Positions 43,057-54,092 of a stretch of DNA of 64,000 nucleotides are shown one piece after another (position 1 is the first letter of the stretch; each line of letters opens with the position of its first letter). Under the pieces are notes generated by a model. That model was not told where the DNA came from and did no database searches. It worked only from the letters and a program-made list of their open reading frames with translations. Position numbers and translations under genes: made by a program. This DNA comes from Skeletonema tropicum. Taxonomy: Eukaryota; Bacillariophyta; Thalassiosirophyceae; Thalassiosirales; Thalassiosiraceae. The DNA lies in NCBI GenBank assembly GCA_037178625.1, contig CM074127.1:2790001-2854000 (forward strand), in the 5' to 3' direction.

Positions 43057-45156
43057 TCAAATGCGCTTGATATCAACGCGAACACGATCTTGGATACCGC
43101 TGAACATTTCCATATCCGCCTCAACAGCATCTTCTAGTGTTTCCCTCTTAATCGGGTGGACATCGATTGTTGCGTACGTTCCTCCAGTCGTATTCTTCGT
43201 CAACTCACCTGGGTTGACAACGATAGTCCTATCAAGCACTGGCTTCGCAAAAGACGCTAATTTTGATGGAACAATCAAAATATCGGGCTGACATGGCATC
43301 TCCCACTCATCGGCCTTCCCAAGATCCAACGATGCACCAATAGCCGCAGGGAAGAGAGGGTAATAGCTCCTTTGCTGGATCAGGTGTTGAGCAATACGAG
43401 TCATTCGTGTTCCTGGAGGCAAGTTGGCATTGCACTCATCAGATGAAATGTGGAACAGAACATCACTGGAAGTGACACCAATCGTAAGCTCGTTAATTTT
43501 GAGCGTGCAAGGATTAGAAACACAGTGCACACGGTTGCTGCGACTCTTCTCTTCTTCGCGTCCAGCACTCTCCACGAAGTGCAATCCCAAGTCACCATAT
43601 TCGTGTTTGTGATTTTGTTTCATAGTGTTCTCCACAAATGGAGGCTGAGGGTAAACTGAATCAACGAACGCGTCCTCGACGCTGGGAACCAGCACAAACT
43701 GAGTTTTTATTGTTGGATCACTTGCATACAAATCTTCCAATAACAATGACACATTTTGCAAGAAAATTTCCTCATAGGTAGACTTCTTTTCATTGCCATC
43801 TTCATCAACCGTGGTAACATCTCCACCCTTGAGCATCGGCTGTCTCCCATCCACGAATGGCCCGCACATGATGACAACGTCCGGCTTATCTATAGAGACC
43901 TTGTATATAATGTCTTGCAATGGATCATAGCTCAAATTGTCTCTGGTTGTGAACGGTCCACAGAGTGACATGATACTCAACGGTTTGCCATCTTGCTTTT
44001 CTGCACCATACTGATAATCCAACAGGTCAGAAGCTCTATGTTTTTCAGAAGGAGGAGGAGCACCCTCAATCAAGCGAGTGGCCTGCATGGTGCGTCCAGA
44101 GGAATTAATTCCCTCAACTGCGACGATCTGGCCTGGGAATAGAGAGAAGTCTCGTTTATCTTCGCTCTTCACGTCTTTGTTGTTGAATGCTTGAAGATCG
44201 AGATGTATGCGAGATCCAGCAGAGTGTTGGCGTGAGCCCTCAAGGCGAAGAGACGCTTTGTTTAGCCTTCCTTCGTGTGCCTGAAGTAGAATATAAAAAA
44301 TGACTGAGATCAGTATGACATAAAACACAAAGTCAAGATAAAACATTTGTCATGAGAGCAACAGCATTCTTACCTCATTACAAATTCTTCCAACACAACG
44401 CACTGTATTCTGCCTTGGAACGCCAACCGGTGCCCATTCTGTAGAGTCGTTAACACTTGCAGCAAAAGCATCTGCCTCTTGCTTTACTGCAGTATCATCA
44501 CTATTCGCCTCTTGTATTTGCTCAGTCATAGTGGCCAATCTATCCTCGAGAACTTGCGCCCTGGCCTCCAATGGAGTGAACATGTGACGGTAACTTTTTG
44601 TAGGATGAGAGGCGGCTGGGTGGTATTGGATGGACGCAGAAACGTGGCTGCCATTGCTACTAGCTGCAGCAGCTGGAAGATTATGTGGATTGTAAGTTGA
44701 AACAACTGCTCCTTGGTTGGTCCGTTCTTTGTAGGTGGGTGTTTTGGTCGGTGTAATCAGGATATTTTTTCCAGCTAGAGCTGAGCTAGATGGAGTGGCC
44801 GGCTGCTGCTGCTGCTCATTTTCGCGCTTGACCTTTGTCTTATTGGGCGTTGGCGTAACACTATTTGGTCCAGCCTTACGTTTAGCAGAAGAGGTGCCTA
44901 CTACACGATTATTGTTCTCTCCTGCTAATCCTGAAAGTGAAGATCGATAAGCCGCAAATGATACGTCATCCAGCACGTTCACGTTCTTCGTGAGACTATG
45001 CGCCTCCCACGCCTCGGCAAGTTTCTGAGGAGATAGTCGTAGCTGAGTAGAGAGTGCTGCGATGCGTGTTGTCAATGAGTCTGTGACCTCGGCGCCGACG
45101 GATTTGAAGGCCGAGTGAACTTCTGATTTCAGTTTTGGAGTGGCGGCAGTGCTCAT
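43057..45156 (-). CDS. POLA2: DNA polymerase alpha subunit B (primase-associated)
   Basis: Regulatory B subunit of the polymerase alpha-primase complex that starts DNA synthesis at replication origins. Two exons: 45156-44374 and 44280-43057, with a 93-bp GT-AG intron in phase 0. N-terminal helical domain, Ser/Thr/Pro/Lys linker (SAKRKAGPNSVTPTPNKTKV), an OB-fold (SRIHLDLQAFNNKDV ... FPGQIVAVEGINSSGRTM), then the inactive calcineurin-like phosphoesterase domain (SIMSLCGPFTTRDNLSYDPL, PDVVIMCGPFVDGRQPML, LVPSVEDAF, SSDVLFHISSDE) to RVRVDIKRI. Length (about 670 residues) is normal. Confidence 0.95.
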
Positions 45157-45725
45157 GTTGTGAATAAGTCTTCTTTAGTGTTTATATGCAGTTTATGATT
45201 CTGCCACGGCAGTTGTTAGTCAATTGATGGAGGTTGTATTTATCTTCCTTTTGCATTAGATGTACTTTGAGATGAAGGTTCACTTGGCATGGTTCATGTG
45301 AAGCAAAATAAATCTGAATGCTGTCATTTTTGATTTCAAAATTTTTGAAGGAGGTGATTCCCGCCAAAAATAGTGAGAAGGGAGAATGGGGGCGCCCGCT
45401 TTTCTCAGTATCTACAGAATAGAGGTATGGTACAACCTATCTAAAGAAGATAGATAGATAGATAGATTATTTAGATGTAAGTACCTCCATACATACCTAT
45501 GCTAAGAGGTAGAAGAATAGGCGAAATAAAATGATGCTGGCTGATCGGTTTGCTCCTGTCTCAAGGGTGCTCTTCATCAACCTGTTTGTCTCTAGTAGCT
45601 TCAAGAAGATTCACACAATGTGGTCTTGGCCTCTGATATTTTCTTGCTGGATTACTATTTAGTGGGTACTCAGTAAAGAGATGATAAGTATTCTCCCATT
45701 CTTCACCTACACTAATGCACCCTTT
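45157..45725. other. Intergenic region between POLA2 and MetAP
   Basis: No gene. A short GATA microsatellite lies at about 45448-45467. The 3' end of the MetAP gene and the promoter of POLA2 should both fall here. Confidence 0.6.
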
Positions 45726-46961
45726 CTACCTCTGGACCAAGTCAGGATCCCACTTCATCACTGGTTCGTTTTCTCTTGCTGTCAAAATCTCACAGCCATC
45801 CTTTGTAACCAAGACAGTGTGCTCAAATTGCGCACTTCTCTTCCCATCACGGGTTACTGCCGTCCAATTGTCACCCCAAGTCGTATCATCATAGTGACCC
45901 AGGTTGATCATAGGCTCAACTGTAAAGACATGGCCCTCCTTCATCACTCCTTTTGCTTTATTCTTGTGATAATGCGGTACGTTCGGGGCAGTGTGAAACA
46001 AACTTCCAATACCATGGCCACAATAAGTTCTTACCACAGAACACTTGTTTGCTTGAGCCACACGATGTATAGTTGAGCCCAAGTCACGGTAAAGTGTACC
46101 GGGCTTCACCATTGCCAATGCAGATTGGAGACATTCAAATGCCGTTTGGACGACACGACGACCATCTGCATCGACATTACCAACGCAAAAAGTTTCATTT
46201 AAATCGCCATGGTATCCTCCTCGACTGTAAGTTGTCACATCAATATTCACAATGTCCCCATCTTGAATTTCGCGATAATCAGGAATGCCGTGACAGATAA
46301 CTTCATTTACACTGGTACATACCGACTTGGGAAAGTTGTAATAGTTAAGAGGAGATGGATAGCAATCACGCTCCATGCAGGCTTCATGGACAACGCGATC
46401 AATTTCATCTGTAGTGACGCCCACACGGCATGCCTTGCCCCCCGCATCCAATACCTCTCGTCCCATGGCACATGCATACCGCAAGTTGCACTCTCCTTCC
46501 AACTCTTCCGGGCCGTAGACACGAATGCTATTGTTAGACGCACGATCGCGTTGCTCTGAATCAGACACTCCAGCCGGATGCTTTGCATAGTCGGGAAGTC
46601 TGACATTCTTATTGGTAACAAGACGTTTCGGTGACAGTAGTGCCGGTCGTAGTTGTCCAGTGAACGAATAATCATTCGCCCAAGAAGGAAGGGACGTCTT
46701 CATCTCAACCGATGAGTCTAGTGGACAAGTGATTCCATCCGGTGGCGTTTTTCGTGTCGATGTAATGCCAGCAGTGGCTGACATTTGTTTGGCAATTGTG
46801 TGGATTTGTTTATGCTGATTGTAGTTTTTCTTGAAACACGCTTGACCGCAGAAGTAGACGGGGGGTAAACCAAGCTGCATGCATTTTGGGCATGCGAGAC
46901 GCTTGGAGGTTACGTTGGTGCAGCCTGGTGAGGCGCAGGCGCCTCCTGTAGTTGATGCCAT
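45726..46961 (-). CDS. Methionine aminopeptidase, type 1
   Basis: Removes the first Met from new proteins in the cytosol. 411 codons from ATG 46961 (MASTTGG); an ATG two codons upstream is also possible. N-terminal zinc finger (CASPGCTNVTSKRLACPKCM ... YFCGQACFKKNYNQHKQIH) that docks MetAP1 at ribosomes. Catalytic domain: HGIPDYREIQDGDIVNIDVT, metal ligands Asp (NIDVT), Asp (GDLNET), His (YCGHGIGSLFHTAP), Glu (FTVEPMI) and Glu (AQFEHTVLVT). All five are present. Single exon. Confidence 0.95.
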   Translation of the reverse strand: MASTTGGACASPGCTNVTSKRLACPKCMQLGLPPVYFCGQACFKKNYNQHKQIHTIAKQMSATAGITSTRKTPPDGITCPLDSSVEMKTSLPSWANDYSFTGQLRPALLSPKRLVTNKNVRLPDYAKHPAGVSDSEQRDRASNNSIRVYGPEELEGECNLRYACAMGREVLDAGGKACRVGVTTDEIDRVVHEACMERDCYPSPLNYYNFPKSVCTSVNEVICHGIPDYREIQDGDIVNIDVTTYSRGGYHGDLNETFCVGNVDADGRRVVQTAFECLQSALAMVKPGTLYRDLGSTIHRVAQANKCSVVRTYCGHGIGSLFHTAPNVPHYHKNKAKGVMKEGHVFTVEPMINLGHYDDTTWGDNWTAVTRDGKRSAQFEHTVLVTKDGCEILTARENEPVMKWDPDLVQR

Positions 46962-46967
46962 TCTCAA

Positions 46968-47488
46968 TGTTATGGACTTTTGCTGTTGTTGCGTTGACGA
47001 CGTTTAGGTTGGTTGGTGGTTTGATTAGCTGGATACAACATAATGGCATCAGCATATTAGCATCGGCATCGGCATCGGGATCGAATCATTTGGTGAATGG
47101 CTGTGAATGATCGGCGCCGAGCGAGGGCGATGATGGATGGCGATGAGAGATGTGAGAAAGTGATGCATAGTGAATGTCACAATGCGTCTCACTTTTCTCC
47201 TGTGTAAATGCACAGCAAACAGCAAACAGCAACATGATGTATTGCAGCATCCAGCAGTCATGTCATGCAGAGCTGAACATTGAGCATGCACTACTTTTGT
47301 TCCTATTGGAGAGAGAAACGGGTACTGTTATTTACGCAGGGAAGTGAGATATTGAAGTACTAGTTGGGTGGTGACAATCTTAATGTGTCAGCAACGATGT
47401 CTCTTCTCATCAGATAAAAAAGCAGCACTCTCATCAAACTCTTATCCCAGATATTATATCCACTGAGCAAAGAGAACAGCTTACCACC
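46968..47488. promoter_or_regulatory. Divergent promoter region, MetAP / SPS membrane protein
   Basis: A gap of about 520 bp between outward-facing genes. It includes an atcggc triplet repeat (47060-47082) and aaacagcaaacagcaac. No core promoter element identified with confidence. Confidence 0.4.
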
Positions 47489-50350
47489 ATGTCTATGATG
47501 TGCCTTCGAAGACTAAGTCGCTGTGGCCGATTATTTGTGGCAACGTTTGCCGCAGCAATCATTCTCCAAGTTGTGCACAGCAGAAAGTACACGAGCACGA
47601 GCCAAGAGCTGCGGCAGCTACAAGCACAAGATTATTTAGTCGATGAGGGGCCACCATTCACATGTCGTTTTGGGACGAGCACCAATCAATCCCAGGTAGA
47701 TAACTTCGTTCAAGGTGAAGGTATTGTCTTTGCCATGAAATCGGAAGATTCTGATGACAATGGCTTGAAAATATCATCCTTTGGATTTCACGTACCGGCT
47801 GCATTGAGTCGAAATGTCGACTTTCAAGTCTACGCCCTAAAACGAAATGGATACTATGCAGATCCAAATCGAGACGTTTTAAACCAGGGTGTTAGTTATG
47901 ATTATCGTGGGATTTCACAGCTTGGCGAATGGGAAACGATTTCCTATGGGACAATACGCAAGTCTGACTTGATTGAGAGTGATACAAATTCAAAAGCAAA
48001 AGAGCCGGAGTTCTACAAAATTCCGTTTGACATGTTTGCTGCGACAGAGATCCCATCGAATGGAGGCGTACGTTCATTTTATATAAGCACGTCCTTGCTT
48101 TACGCAGATCCGATGTTTGACGGGAAAATTAATGATGAGCAACTTGTAGTGGGAATCAATGATCCAGCGGCTCCAAAGTTGCTCATAGGAGAAGGTACCT
48201 GTGGCTTTTCGGACACCAAATTTATGTATAAGGCAAGACAATTTGTGGGAAAATTCTACTACGAAACTGAATGTGCAACGGAGGCACCAAGTCTTTCAAT
48301 GAGTCCCAGCACATCTCCTAAGCCAACATCTTCATCTCCTCCATCATTTTCTCCAACCACAAGTCATATTCCAACTCTGACTCCCACGCCACCAGCGCAA
48401 CCAGTTGGAGCAGAGGCTGCTTTGTCGTTCCCGCTTCTCAAGTGTGATCCCAAACAAATAACAGTTCCCAGCGAAGTACATGATGCTGTCAGGGAACAAG
48501 TTACACAAACTGTTTCAAACGGAAAAGATGCGGAATACTTTTACAACTTGAGCTCAACCGTGGTAGAGGCAAAAGTCCGTTGCAATCAGCGTCGTTTGAC
48601 TAGGGATGGCAGCCAGCACAATCGTCTCCTTTCAAGTCAGTCATCGGCAATTGAATTTTACTTAGTCATCATCGGTGACTACTATTCACCTCACGGCAAA
48701 CCTCATGGTCTTGGACGAGTCGTAGAATCTTCTATATATGAGAATGCCGCGGCATTCATGCAAGAGCTGAAAGCTCGAAGTGCAAGCCCCTTGCTACTGC
48801 AAACGATGGAACCTCAAGCGAAAGCAAGGAATCTCGATGACGATGATTTGGCGAAGTTTTATAATGGTACTTTTGAAGTTACAATCATAGCCGTCCCCGG
48901 CCCAAGTCCTGCTACCATTGCACCACCACAGGTCTGTAAATCGAAGGCAGCTCTTTTGATGGCGATTCTAATCATCATCGGTGTCATGGGTGTGCTGGGT
49001 TTATTGCTACTGTTCAGACATGATGAACGTCGCGCATTTGAGAGCAAAAATAGAAAGATGGAGCGTATCTCTGAGCAGAGTGTATCTGAATCGAAAGAAG
49101 CTGCCACGAAGCAGGAGTGGAAAAAAGAAAACAACAGGCAAATGGCATCGAACAGCTGTCAGCAAATAAAGAATCAGAGTGAGTTTCCTCCCCGTGAAGA
49201 GGCGAGTGAAGGAAGCTCGTCTTCAAGTGAAAGTTTTGGCGAGGAGGAGGATAGTTCCAGTGGTGAGGACGATTCCAGTGACGAGGATACAGCCAGTGAT
49301 AGTTCTGACGATAGCAACGACGAACCAGGCAATTCAGGTGACGAGCCTACGAGCTCACCAGTCACTGTTTCCCCCAGCGAGGCTAATCAAAATCAAATTT
49401 CATCGTCTGAGGTTTTGCCCGCTTTCTTGTCTGATGGTATAGATGCCACCCACCGCTTTGAGGATCGACTGGAAAGAAAGCTGGTTGAAGGCAATCAAAC
49501 TACGGCAGCTACTGGAGGATTGCACCATTCGGGTCAAGATGAATGTGATGGTGAGAACGAAGAGGGAAGAATCATAGCCTCCGCTTCTGTAAATACCGAC
49601 GGTCCAAGCCCATCTGCGACTGACCATGTTGAGGATGGACTGAAAAGAAAGATCGCTGACGGCAATAAGACTGCCGCTGATACTGTAGAATTGCACCATT
49701 CGGGTCAGAATGATTGTGATAATGATATAGAGCAGGGAGGAATTATCGCCTTCGCTGCTGTAAATACCGACAGTCCAAGCTCATCTGCCACTGGCCGCGT
49801 TGAGGCTCGACTGAAATGTAATAAGCTGGCTGAAGGCAATAAGACTGCGGCGGCTACTTTAGAATTACACCATTTGTGTCAGAATGAGTGTGATAGTGAC
49901 ATAGAGCAGGGAGGAATCATCGCCTCTGTGACTTCCCTCCATTCAATTTCATCATTATCATCTTTTACGATGATGGAACAGATTGAGGATGAAGATGTTG
50001 CTGCACCTCGTCAAATTTTTGCTGACTTTGAGGATGAATCAAAATCAGCTGGGACACTTGTGAGTCGAACAGGGAGTCAACGGAGTGCACGGTTGTTGGA
50101 ATTGAGTGGTAACGCACCTCCTTCGACGGGTAGGGGTGTTTTCAATGATGTTGCAAAGGAAGAGATTGTAGGTGCAGATACAGAGCGAATTGACAAGTAT
50201 GAGTATCGCAATTTGTCAATGTATCATAAGGTATTTCATCGGATTGGATTGGATGGGGAGGAGAAAAAGGTGGATAGGGCAATTTTTTTGACCTTTGGTG
50301 TATGTGCTTTAGTTTTGTTGGTTGCAATGATTCTGTATTTTGCTTGCTGA
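47489..50350 (+). CDS. SPS-type surface protein with two membrane segments and tandem repeats
   Basis: 953 codons, one exon. Signal peptide (LFVATFAAAIILQVVHS). Outer domain of about 230 residues (FTCRFGTSTNQSQVDNFVQG ... KFMYKARQFVGKFYYETECA), found in many diatom surface proteins, then a Ser/Pro/Thr stalk (SMSPSTSPKPTSSSPPSFSP) and a second folded region. First membrane segment ALLMAILIIIGVMGVLGLLL, followed by a long acidic Ser/Glu/Asp tail. The tail has three tandem units of about 57 residues (each with LHHSGQ/LHHLCQ, EQGGIIA and VNTD). A final hydrophobic segment lies at the C-terminus (AIFLTFGVCALVLLVAMILY). Function unknown; surface or wall role inferred. The outer domain resembles the protein at 12.0-15.1 kb. 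Confidence 0.82.
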   Translation: MSMMCLRRLSRCGRLFVATFAAAIILQVVHSRKYTSTSQELRQLQAQDYLVDEGPPFTCRFGTSTNQSQVDNFVQGEGIVFAMKSEDSDDNGLKISSFGFHVPAALSRNVDFQVYALKRNGYYADPNRDVLNQGVSYDYRGISQLGEWETISYGTIRKSDLIESDTNSKAKEPEFYKIPFDMFAATEIPSNGGVRSFYISTSLLYADPMFDGKINDEQLVVGINDPAAPKLLIGEGTCGFSDTKFMYKARQFVGKFYYETECATEAPSLSMSPSTSPKPTSSSPPSFSPTTSHIPTLTPTPPAQPVGAEAALSFPLLKCDPKQITVPSEVHDAVREQVTQTVSNGKDAEYFYNLSSTVVEAKVRCNQRRLTRDGSQHNRLLSSQSSAIEFYLVIIGDYYSPHGKPHGLGRVVESSIYENAAAFMQELKARSASPLLLQTMEPQAKARNLDDDDLAKFYNGTFEVTIIAVPGPSPATIAPPQVCKSKAALLMAILIIIGVMGVLGLLLLFRHDERRAFESKNRKMERISEQSVSESKEAATKQEWKKENNRQMASNSCQQIKNQSEFPPREEASEGSSSSSESFGEEEDSSSGEDDSSDEDTASDSSDDSNDEPGNSGDEPTSSPVTVSPSEANQNQISSSEVLPAFLSDGIDATHRFEDRLERKLVEGNQTTAATGGLHHSGQDECDGENEEGRIIASASVNTDGPSPSATDHVEDGLKRKIADGNKTAADTVELHHSGQNDCDNDIEQGGIIAFAAVNTDSPSSSATGRVEARLKCNKLAEGNKTAAATLELHHLCQNECDSDIEQGGIIASVTSLHSISSLSSFTMMEQIEDEDVAAPRQIFADFEDESKSAGTLVSRTGSQRSARLLELSGNAPPSTGRGVFNDVAKEEIVGADTERIDKYEYRNLSMYHKVFHRIGLDGEEKKVDRAIFLTFGVCALVLLVAMILYFAC

Positions 50351-51347
50351 GGAAGGGATTATGCCTCAACATGATATATAGTACATGCAAAAGAGATGTT
50401 TCTATTGCAAATTGTATTATATGATTCTCTAACCATTTTATTGTAATAATACTCTCTAGAGAGCTACGTTGCACTTGTGTTTATTCTTTCTAAATCATCA
50501 TCGTTGAGAAGTACTCCATCCTATTTACTTCGTAAGTTCAAGTAAAAGTATGGTTCCTGGTGCTCTGGAAGCAAGAGATTGATGGTTTCTCATGCTGGAA
50601 GTGATCCTGTCTGATCCTGTCCGTGTTATTTATTTGACGAAAAAGGCTACTGGCGGGAAAAAAGTTTCACCGGGAAAAAAGTGGCACCAACTAGAATCTC
50701 ACACAAAACACTAACAAAACACCACCATCGATTCAACACCCCTACAATGGTGGTTCTACGTGTCAATATCGCCCTCCTGACCCCATCTCCGTCAATAATA
50801 TGATAGAAGAGACTAATAGCTTTCGATAGAACCACTGGTCAACGTTATATGTAGTATATTCGCATAGCAGCAGCAGCAGCACAGGCATGCAGATATGCCG
50901 TAGGCATGCGTCATTCTAGCTCGAAATAGCAGTTATTGGTCCCAAATTCGTCGAAAGGTGCTCTTTCTCGATGACTTCTAATCTCTTCTGCCTCAGATAA
51001 TGTATATATACTGTTTGGGGTTCTAAGTTTAGGCTGCTCTATGTATTTTCGTCGAGTATTATGCCATATTTATGACTTCGTTCATTTTGTTAGTGTTTTG
51101 ATTGTGTGAGTTTTGAGATTGGCACTGGTGCCACTTTCTTCCCGCCAGTAGAAAGGTCTCTGGTTGGAGAACCACCGAAAAATTGGTCGAAAGGACCATT
51201 TGACCGTTTGTTCTCCGGGCCGTTTCCTTCTCATGAGTCTGTCTCCGAATGGGTTTGAATTCAAGTATGGCGGCCCCACGCACATAACTCTTTCATAGAA
51301 CAGTTAGGCTCCGTTAACAGACATCGCGTTGGGACGGCAGGGTAACC
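50351..51347. other. Intergenic, with a possible small foldback element
   Basis: No gene. Inverted copies of a sequence with core tactggcgggaa and gtggcacca lie at 50647-50689 and 51125-51152, about 500 bp apart overall, suggestive of a short non-autonomous TIR element. A CAG run (50869-50880) and a gcatgc cluster also occur. The region just upstream of 51348 (cgttaacag...atcgcgttggg) recurs before 54695 as part of a tandem duplication. Confidence 0.45.
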
Positions 51348-54092
51348 ATGAGGAGAATCAAGCTAGGTAAGGGCGTGTTACGGTCTCTCTTCCCGTCAAG
51401 CAGTAAGAACAGGAAGAAGGAATCATCTTCTACCGATGAAAATACATCACCTTTTGGAGGAACGGCACCCAACAACACCCCTTCCAATAACGGCTCTTCA
51501 TCTTCCTTCAACCGCCCCACAGTCCTCAGTGGTAGCCGCCGTAAGAATGAACAACATCCTTATGAGCTTCTCCAAGACGCCCCGTCCGACGATGAGGATC
51601 GCAACCATGAAAATAGTTTTGGCGGCGACGGCGTAGGTGAGGAGGAGCCACAACTTACCTCACAGCAGCAACAACAGCAACAGCAACAACAACATGATGC
51701 CAAGCGCGAGGAGACTGTCATCACACCCATCACGGTGGCGTGCTCGTCAGTCGAAGATCAGGAAGAGGAGGAGGAGGAGGAGGAGGAGGAGGAGGAGGCA
51801 TGTTGCAGCAAAATGACTGTCCGTGAAAAGATTGCAAAATTTGAGGGCGAGAATGAGGCAACGGAAAGTAAGCAGCTGAAGGAGGATACTGAATACTGTG
51901 TGCCTCAACCGCTACAACAGCTAACAGAAGACGAGTCGATTAGTTCAACATCTCCCAGCAGCGACGATGCACGCAGACGAGCTGCTGCACGTCAACAACG
52001 CATCCTCTCACAGGCATCTACTAGGTTGCAGTCTTTGTCAGAAACAGCCACAATCGACACTACTGAGTTCAAATATTGTGCTCCCCCCCATTTACAGCGA
52101 AGAAGGTGGCAACATCACATTGGTAGGCAATCAAAACTTCAAGCATTGGGGGATGATGGAGCTGTTTCTCAAGGCCAAAGTGTCAGACGTCCTCCAAGGC
52201 ATCAGCGGCAGCAAAAGCGGCAAGTACCCCCAACCAAAAGCACAAATTGTAGCTCCATTGTCTTTTATGATAGCACTCCTACCAGGACTCCCGCTAAAAT
52301 CAACAGCAGCAGCGGCAACAAAAGCAGCTGTAGCGATTTAAGCAAAAGAGAAGGTCAAATTCCATCACCAACATGCGTTGCAGATGTAAAACAATTTGGA
52401 GTTACAACTCCTGGTCCTGACAAAAGAGGCACGATTGATAGCAATGGCAGCATCTATGTCAGCACTACCACTGACAAACGCATCTATTTCTTTGTCTTGG
52501 TATTATGCCCCCAAAGTCGCATCTTTGAAGTGATTGAAGTTTCGGATGCACCTCTCGACTCAACTGTTGGTGACGTTCTCAAGCTCATTCCGCGTAACAT
52601 CACTGATGGGCGACTGTTGCAAAAGAAATACATTGGGCTGTGCCGTCCAGCCGATCGTGCTGAGTTCATCGATCTGGCATCGCCTGCATTCCTACCGAAG
52701 AAGAAAGGGCAAGGGGAAGACAATACCCCCCTTGAATTCATCCACGAGAACGACGTCTTGGTTGCAATTCTGAAAGGGTCAACTTGCTTCCAAATGAGTG
52801 AAATCAGTCAACCCATCCTCCGGAATCCAAAGTTCATATCGTTGTGGTCTCCCACGAAGGAGATATATGTCCATGACGACTGTAGCGTTGTTAGTGGGCT
52901 TACTTGTGCGAAGCCGCGGCGTTCACGCAAAGAGGACCCCACATCATTGAGCAAGATGTTAGAAACGTTGTCAATGAAACTTCATGAAGTGGAAGAAGAT
53001 GGGGCTTTCTTACCAGCAAATGATAATTCTTCCATGATTGCGTTGAATATGTCTCCGAAAATGTTGGCGATGGAGCTGGCACAATCCATCGAAGATATTT
53101 TTGCCGATAACAACGTCGAAATTGTAGCAGTGGATGCCGACGACGACGACGATGATGGTGAAGATAGTAGAATCGACAACAACTATGACACTGACAATGA
53201 CACATTTGTCTCTGCAAGGTCTCTTTTTACGCAAAACACCCATCGTACGTCAAGCTCCAATGCTACCCGGACATCCGCGAAGATGCCTCGAAATATAGTA
53301 ACATCAAAAAAGCAGAGACCGAAAACTTCTCCCAGGCAGTTCAAATTCACTGAAACCATGGAAGATAATGCTCTTGTAGCTCAGATCGAGGCAATGGCTG
53401 TGCAGGCAGATGCTGCCTTCGAAGATAGAAGGAAAAAGAATTCATCGCGTGTTGGGTCTCGAACCACTGTTGCTAGTGATCGCAGTAATAACACATCACC
53501 AGTGTCTGCCGCATCACCACTACCAGATGATGCAGCTCTGTCTAACACAACATTACCACTATCAGACGATGTAGCTGTTTCTTCGACAGCAGCTGACAGT
53601 AAGGCTCAGGATCTCTCAGAATCTTTCCAAACTACGTTGGATGCAAATGCAGCTGTTTCTTCGACAGCAGCTGACAGTAAGGCTCAGGACCTCTCAGAAT
53701 CCTTCCAAACTACATTCAATGACGCAGCTGTTTCTTCGACAGCAGCTGACATGAAGGCTCAGGACCTTGCAAAGGGTGAACGGGATGATGCGGAAGTGGT
53801 GGCAAAGGTAACGAAACGTGCAAGCAAAGATGCTGATACCAGAACATTCCTTAACGCAACTACGTCAACAGTGTCCAAAATGGTGGCTGATAATCAAGGT
53901 CGAGTGAATGAAATGCATGTACTAGAATCACTTGGCTGCACTATTGTGTGTATTGCAGCCAACTACATGCAGGGGAACCGCCAGAAGGAAATCACATCCT
54001 CGATAGAAAAAACAAATGTGTTCCAGTCTGCTACTTTCCTCGCTTTCATGGTGTCTGGGCAGAGATACTTGGCGAAGGTTACTGAAAAGTAA
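51348..54092 (+). CDS. Unknown diatom-type protein, tandem copy 1
   Basis: 914 codons, one exon; start MRRIKLGKGVLRSLFPSSSK. Low-complexity segments: polyGln (10), poly-Glu (about 13) and an Asp run. A compact conserved domain sits in the middle (KRIYFFVLVLCPQSRIFEVI ... VGDVLKLIPRNI ... YIGLCRPADR ... ENDVLVAILKG), with a second conserved block at the C-terminus (ESLGCTIVCIAANYMQGNRQ ... SATFLAFMVSGQRYLAKV). Near the end a SSTAADSKAQDLSESFQTT unit is repeated three times. No family name recognised; no signal peptide. The paralogue at 54.7-57.5 kb is very close in sequence, so the duplication is recent. Confidence 0.75.
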   Translation: MRRIKLGKGVLRSLFPSSSKNRKKESSSTDENTSPFGGTAPNNTPSNNGSSSSFNRPTVLSGSRRKNEQHPYELLQDAPSDDEDRNHENSFGGDGVGEEEPQLTSQQQQQQQQQQHDAKREETVITPITVACSSVEDQEEEEEEEEEEEEACCSKMTVREKIAKFEGENEATESKQLKEDTEYCVPQPLQQLTEDESISSTSPSSDDARRRAAARQQRILSQASTRLQSLSETATIDTTEFKYCAPPHLQRRRWQHHIGRQSKLQALGDDGAVSQGQSVRRPPRHQRQQKRQVPPTKSTNCSSIVFYDSTPTRTPAKINSSSGNKSSCSDLSKREGQIPSPTCVADVKQFGVTTPGPDKRGTIDSNGSIYVSTTTDKRIYFFVLVLCPQSRIFEVIEVSDAPLDSTVGDVLKLIPRNITDGRLLQKKYIGLCRPADRAEFIDLASPAFLPKKKGQGEDNTPLEFIHENDVLVAILKGSTCFQMSEISQPILRNPKFISLWSPTKEIYVHDDCSVVSGLTCAKPRRSRKEDPTSLSKMLETLSMKLHEVEEDGAFLPANDNSSMIALNMSPKMLAMELAQSIEDIFADNNVEIVAVDADDDDDDGEDSRIDNNYDTDNDTFVSARSLFTQNTHRTSSSNATRTSAKMPRNIVTSKKQRPKTSPRQFKFTETMEDNALVAQIEAMAVQADAAFEDRRKKNSSRVGSRTTVASDRSNNTSPVSAASPLPDDAALSNTTLPLSDDVAVSSTAADSKAQDLSESFQTTLDANAAVSSTAADSKAQDLSESFQTTFNDAAVSSTAADMKAQDLAKGERDDAEVVAKVTKRASKDADTRTFLNATTSTVSKMVADNQGRVNEMHVLESLGCTIVCIAANYMQGNRQKEITSSIEKTNVFQSATFLAFMVSGQRYLAKVTEK

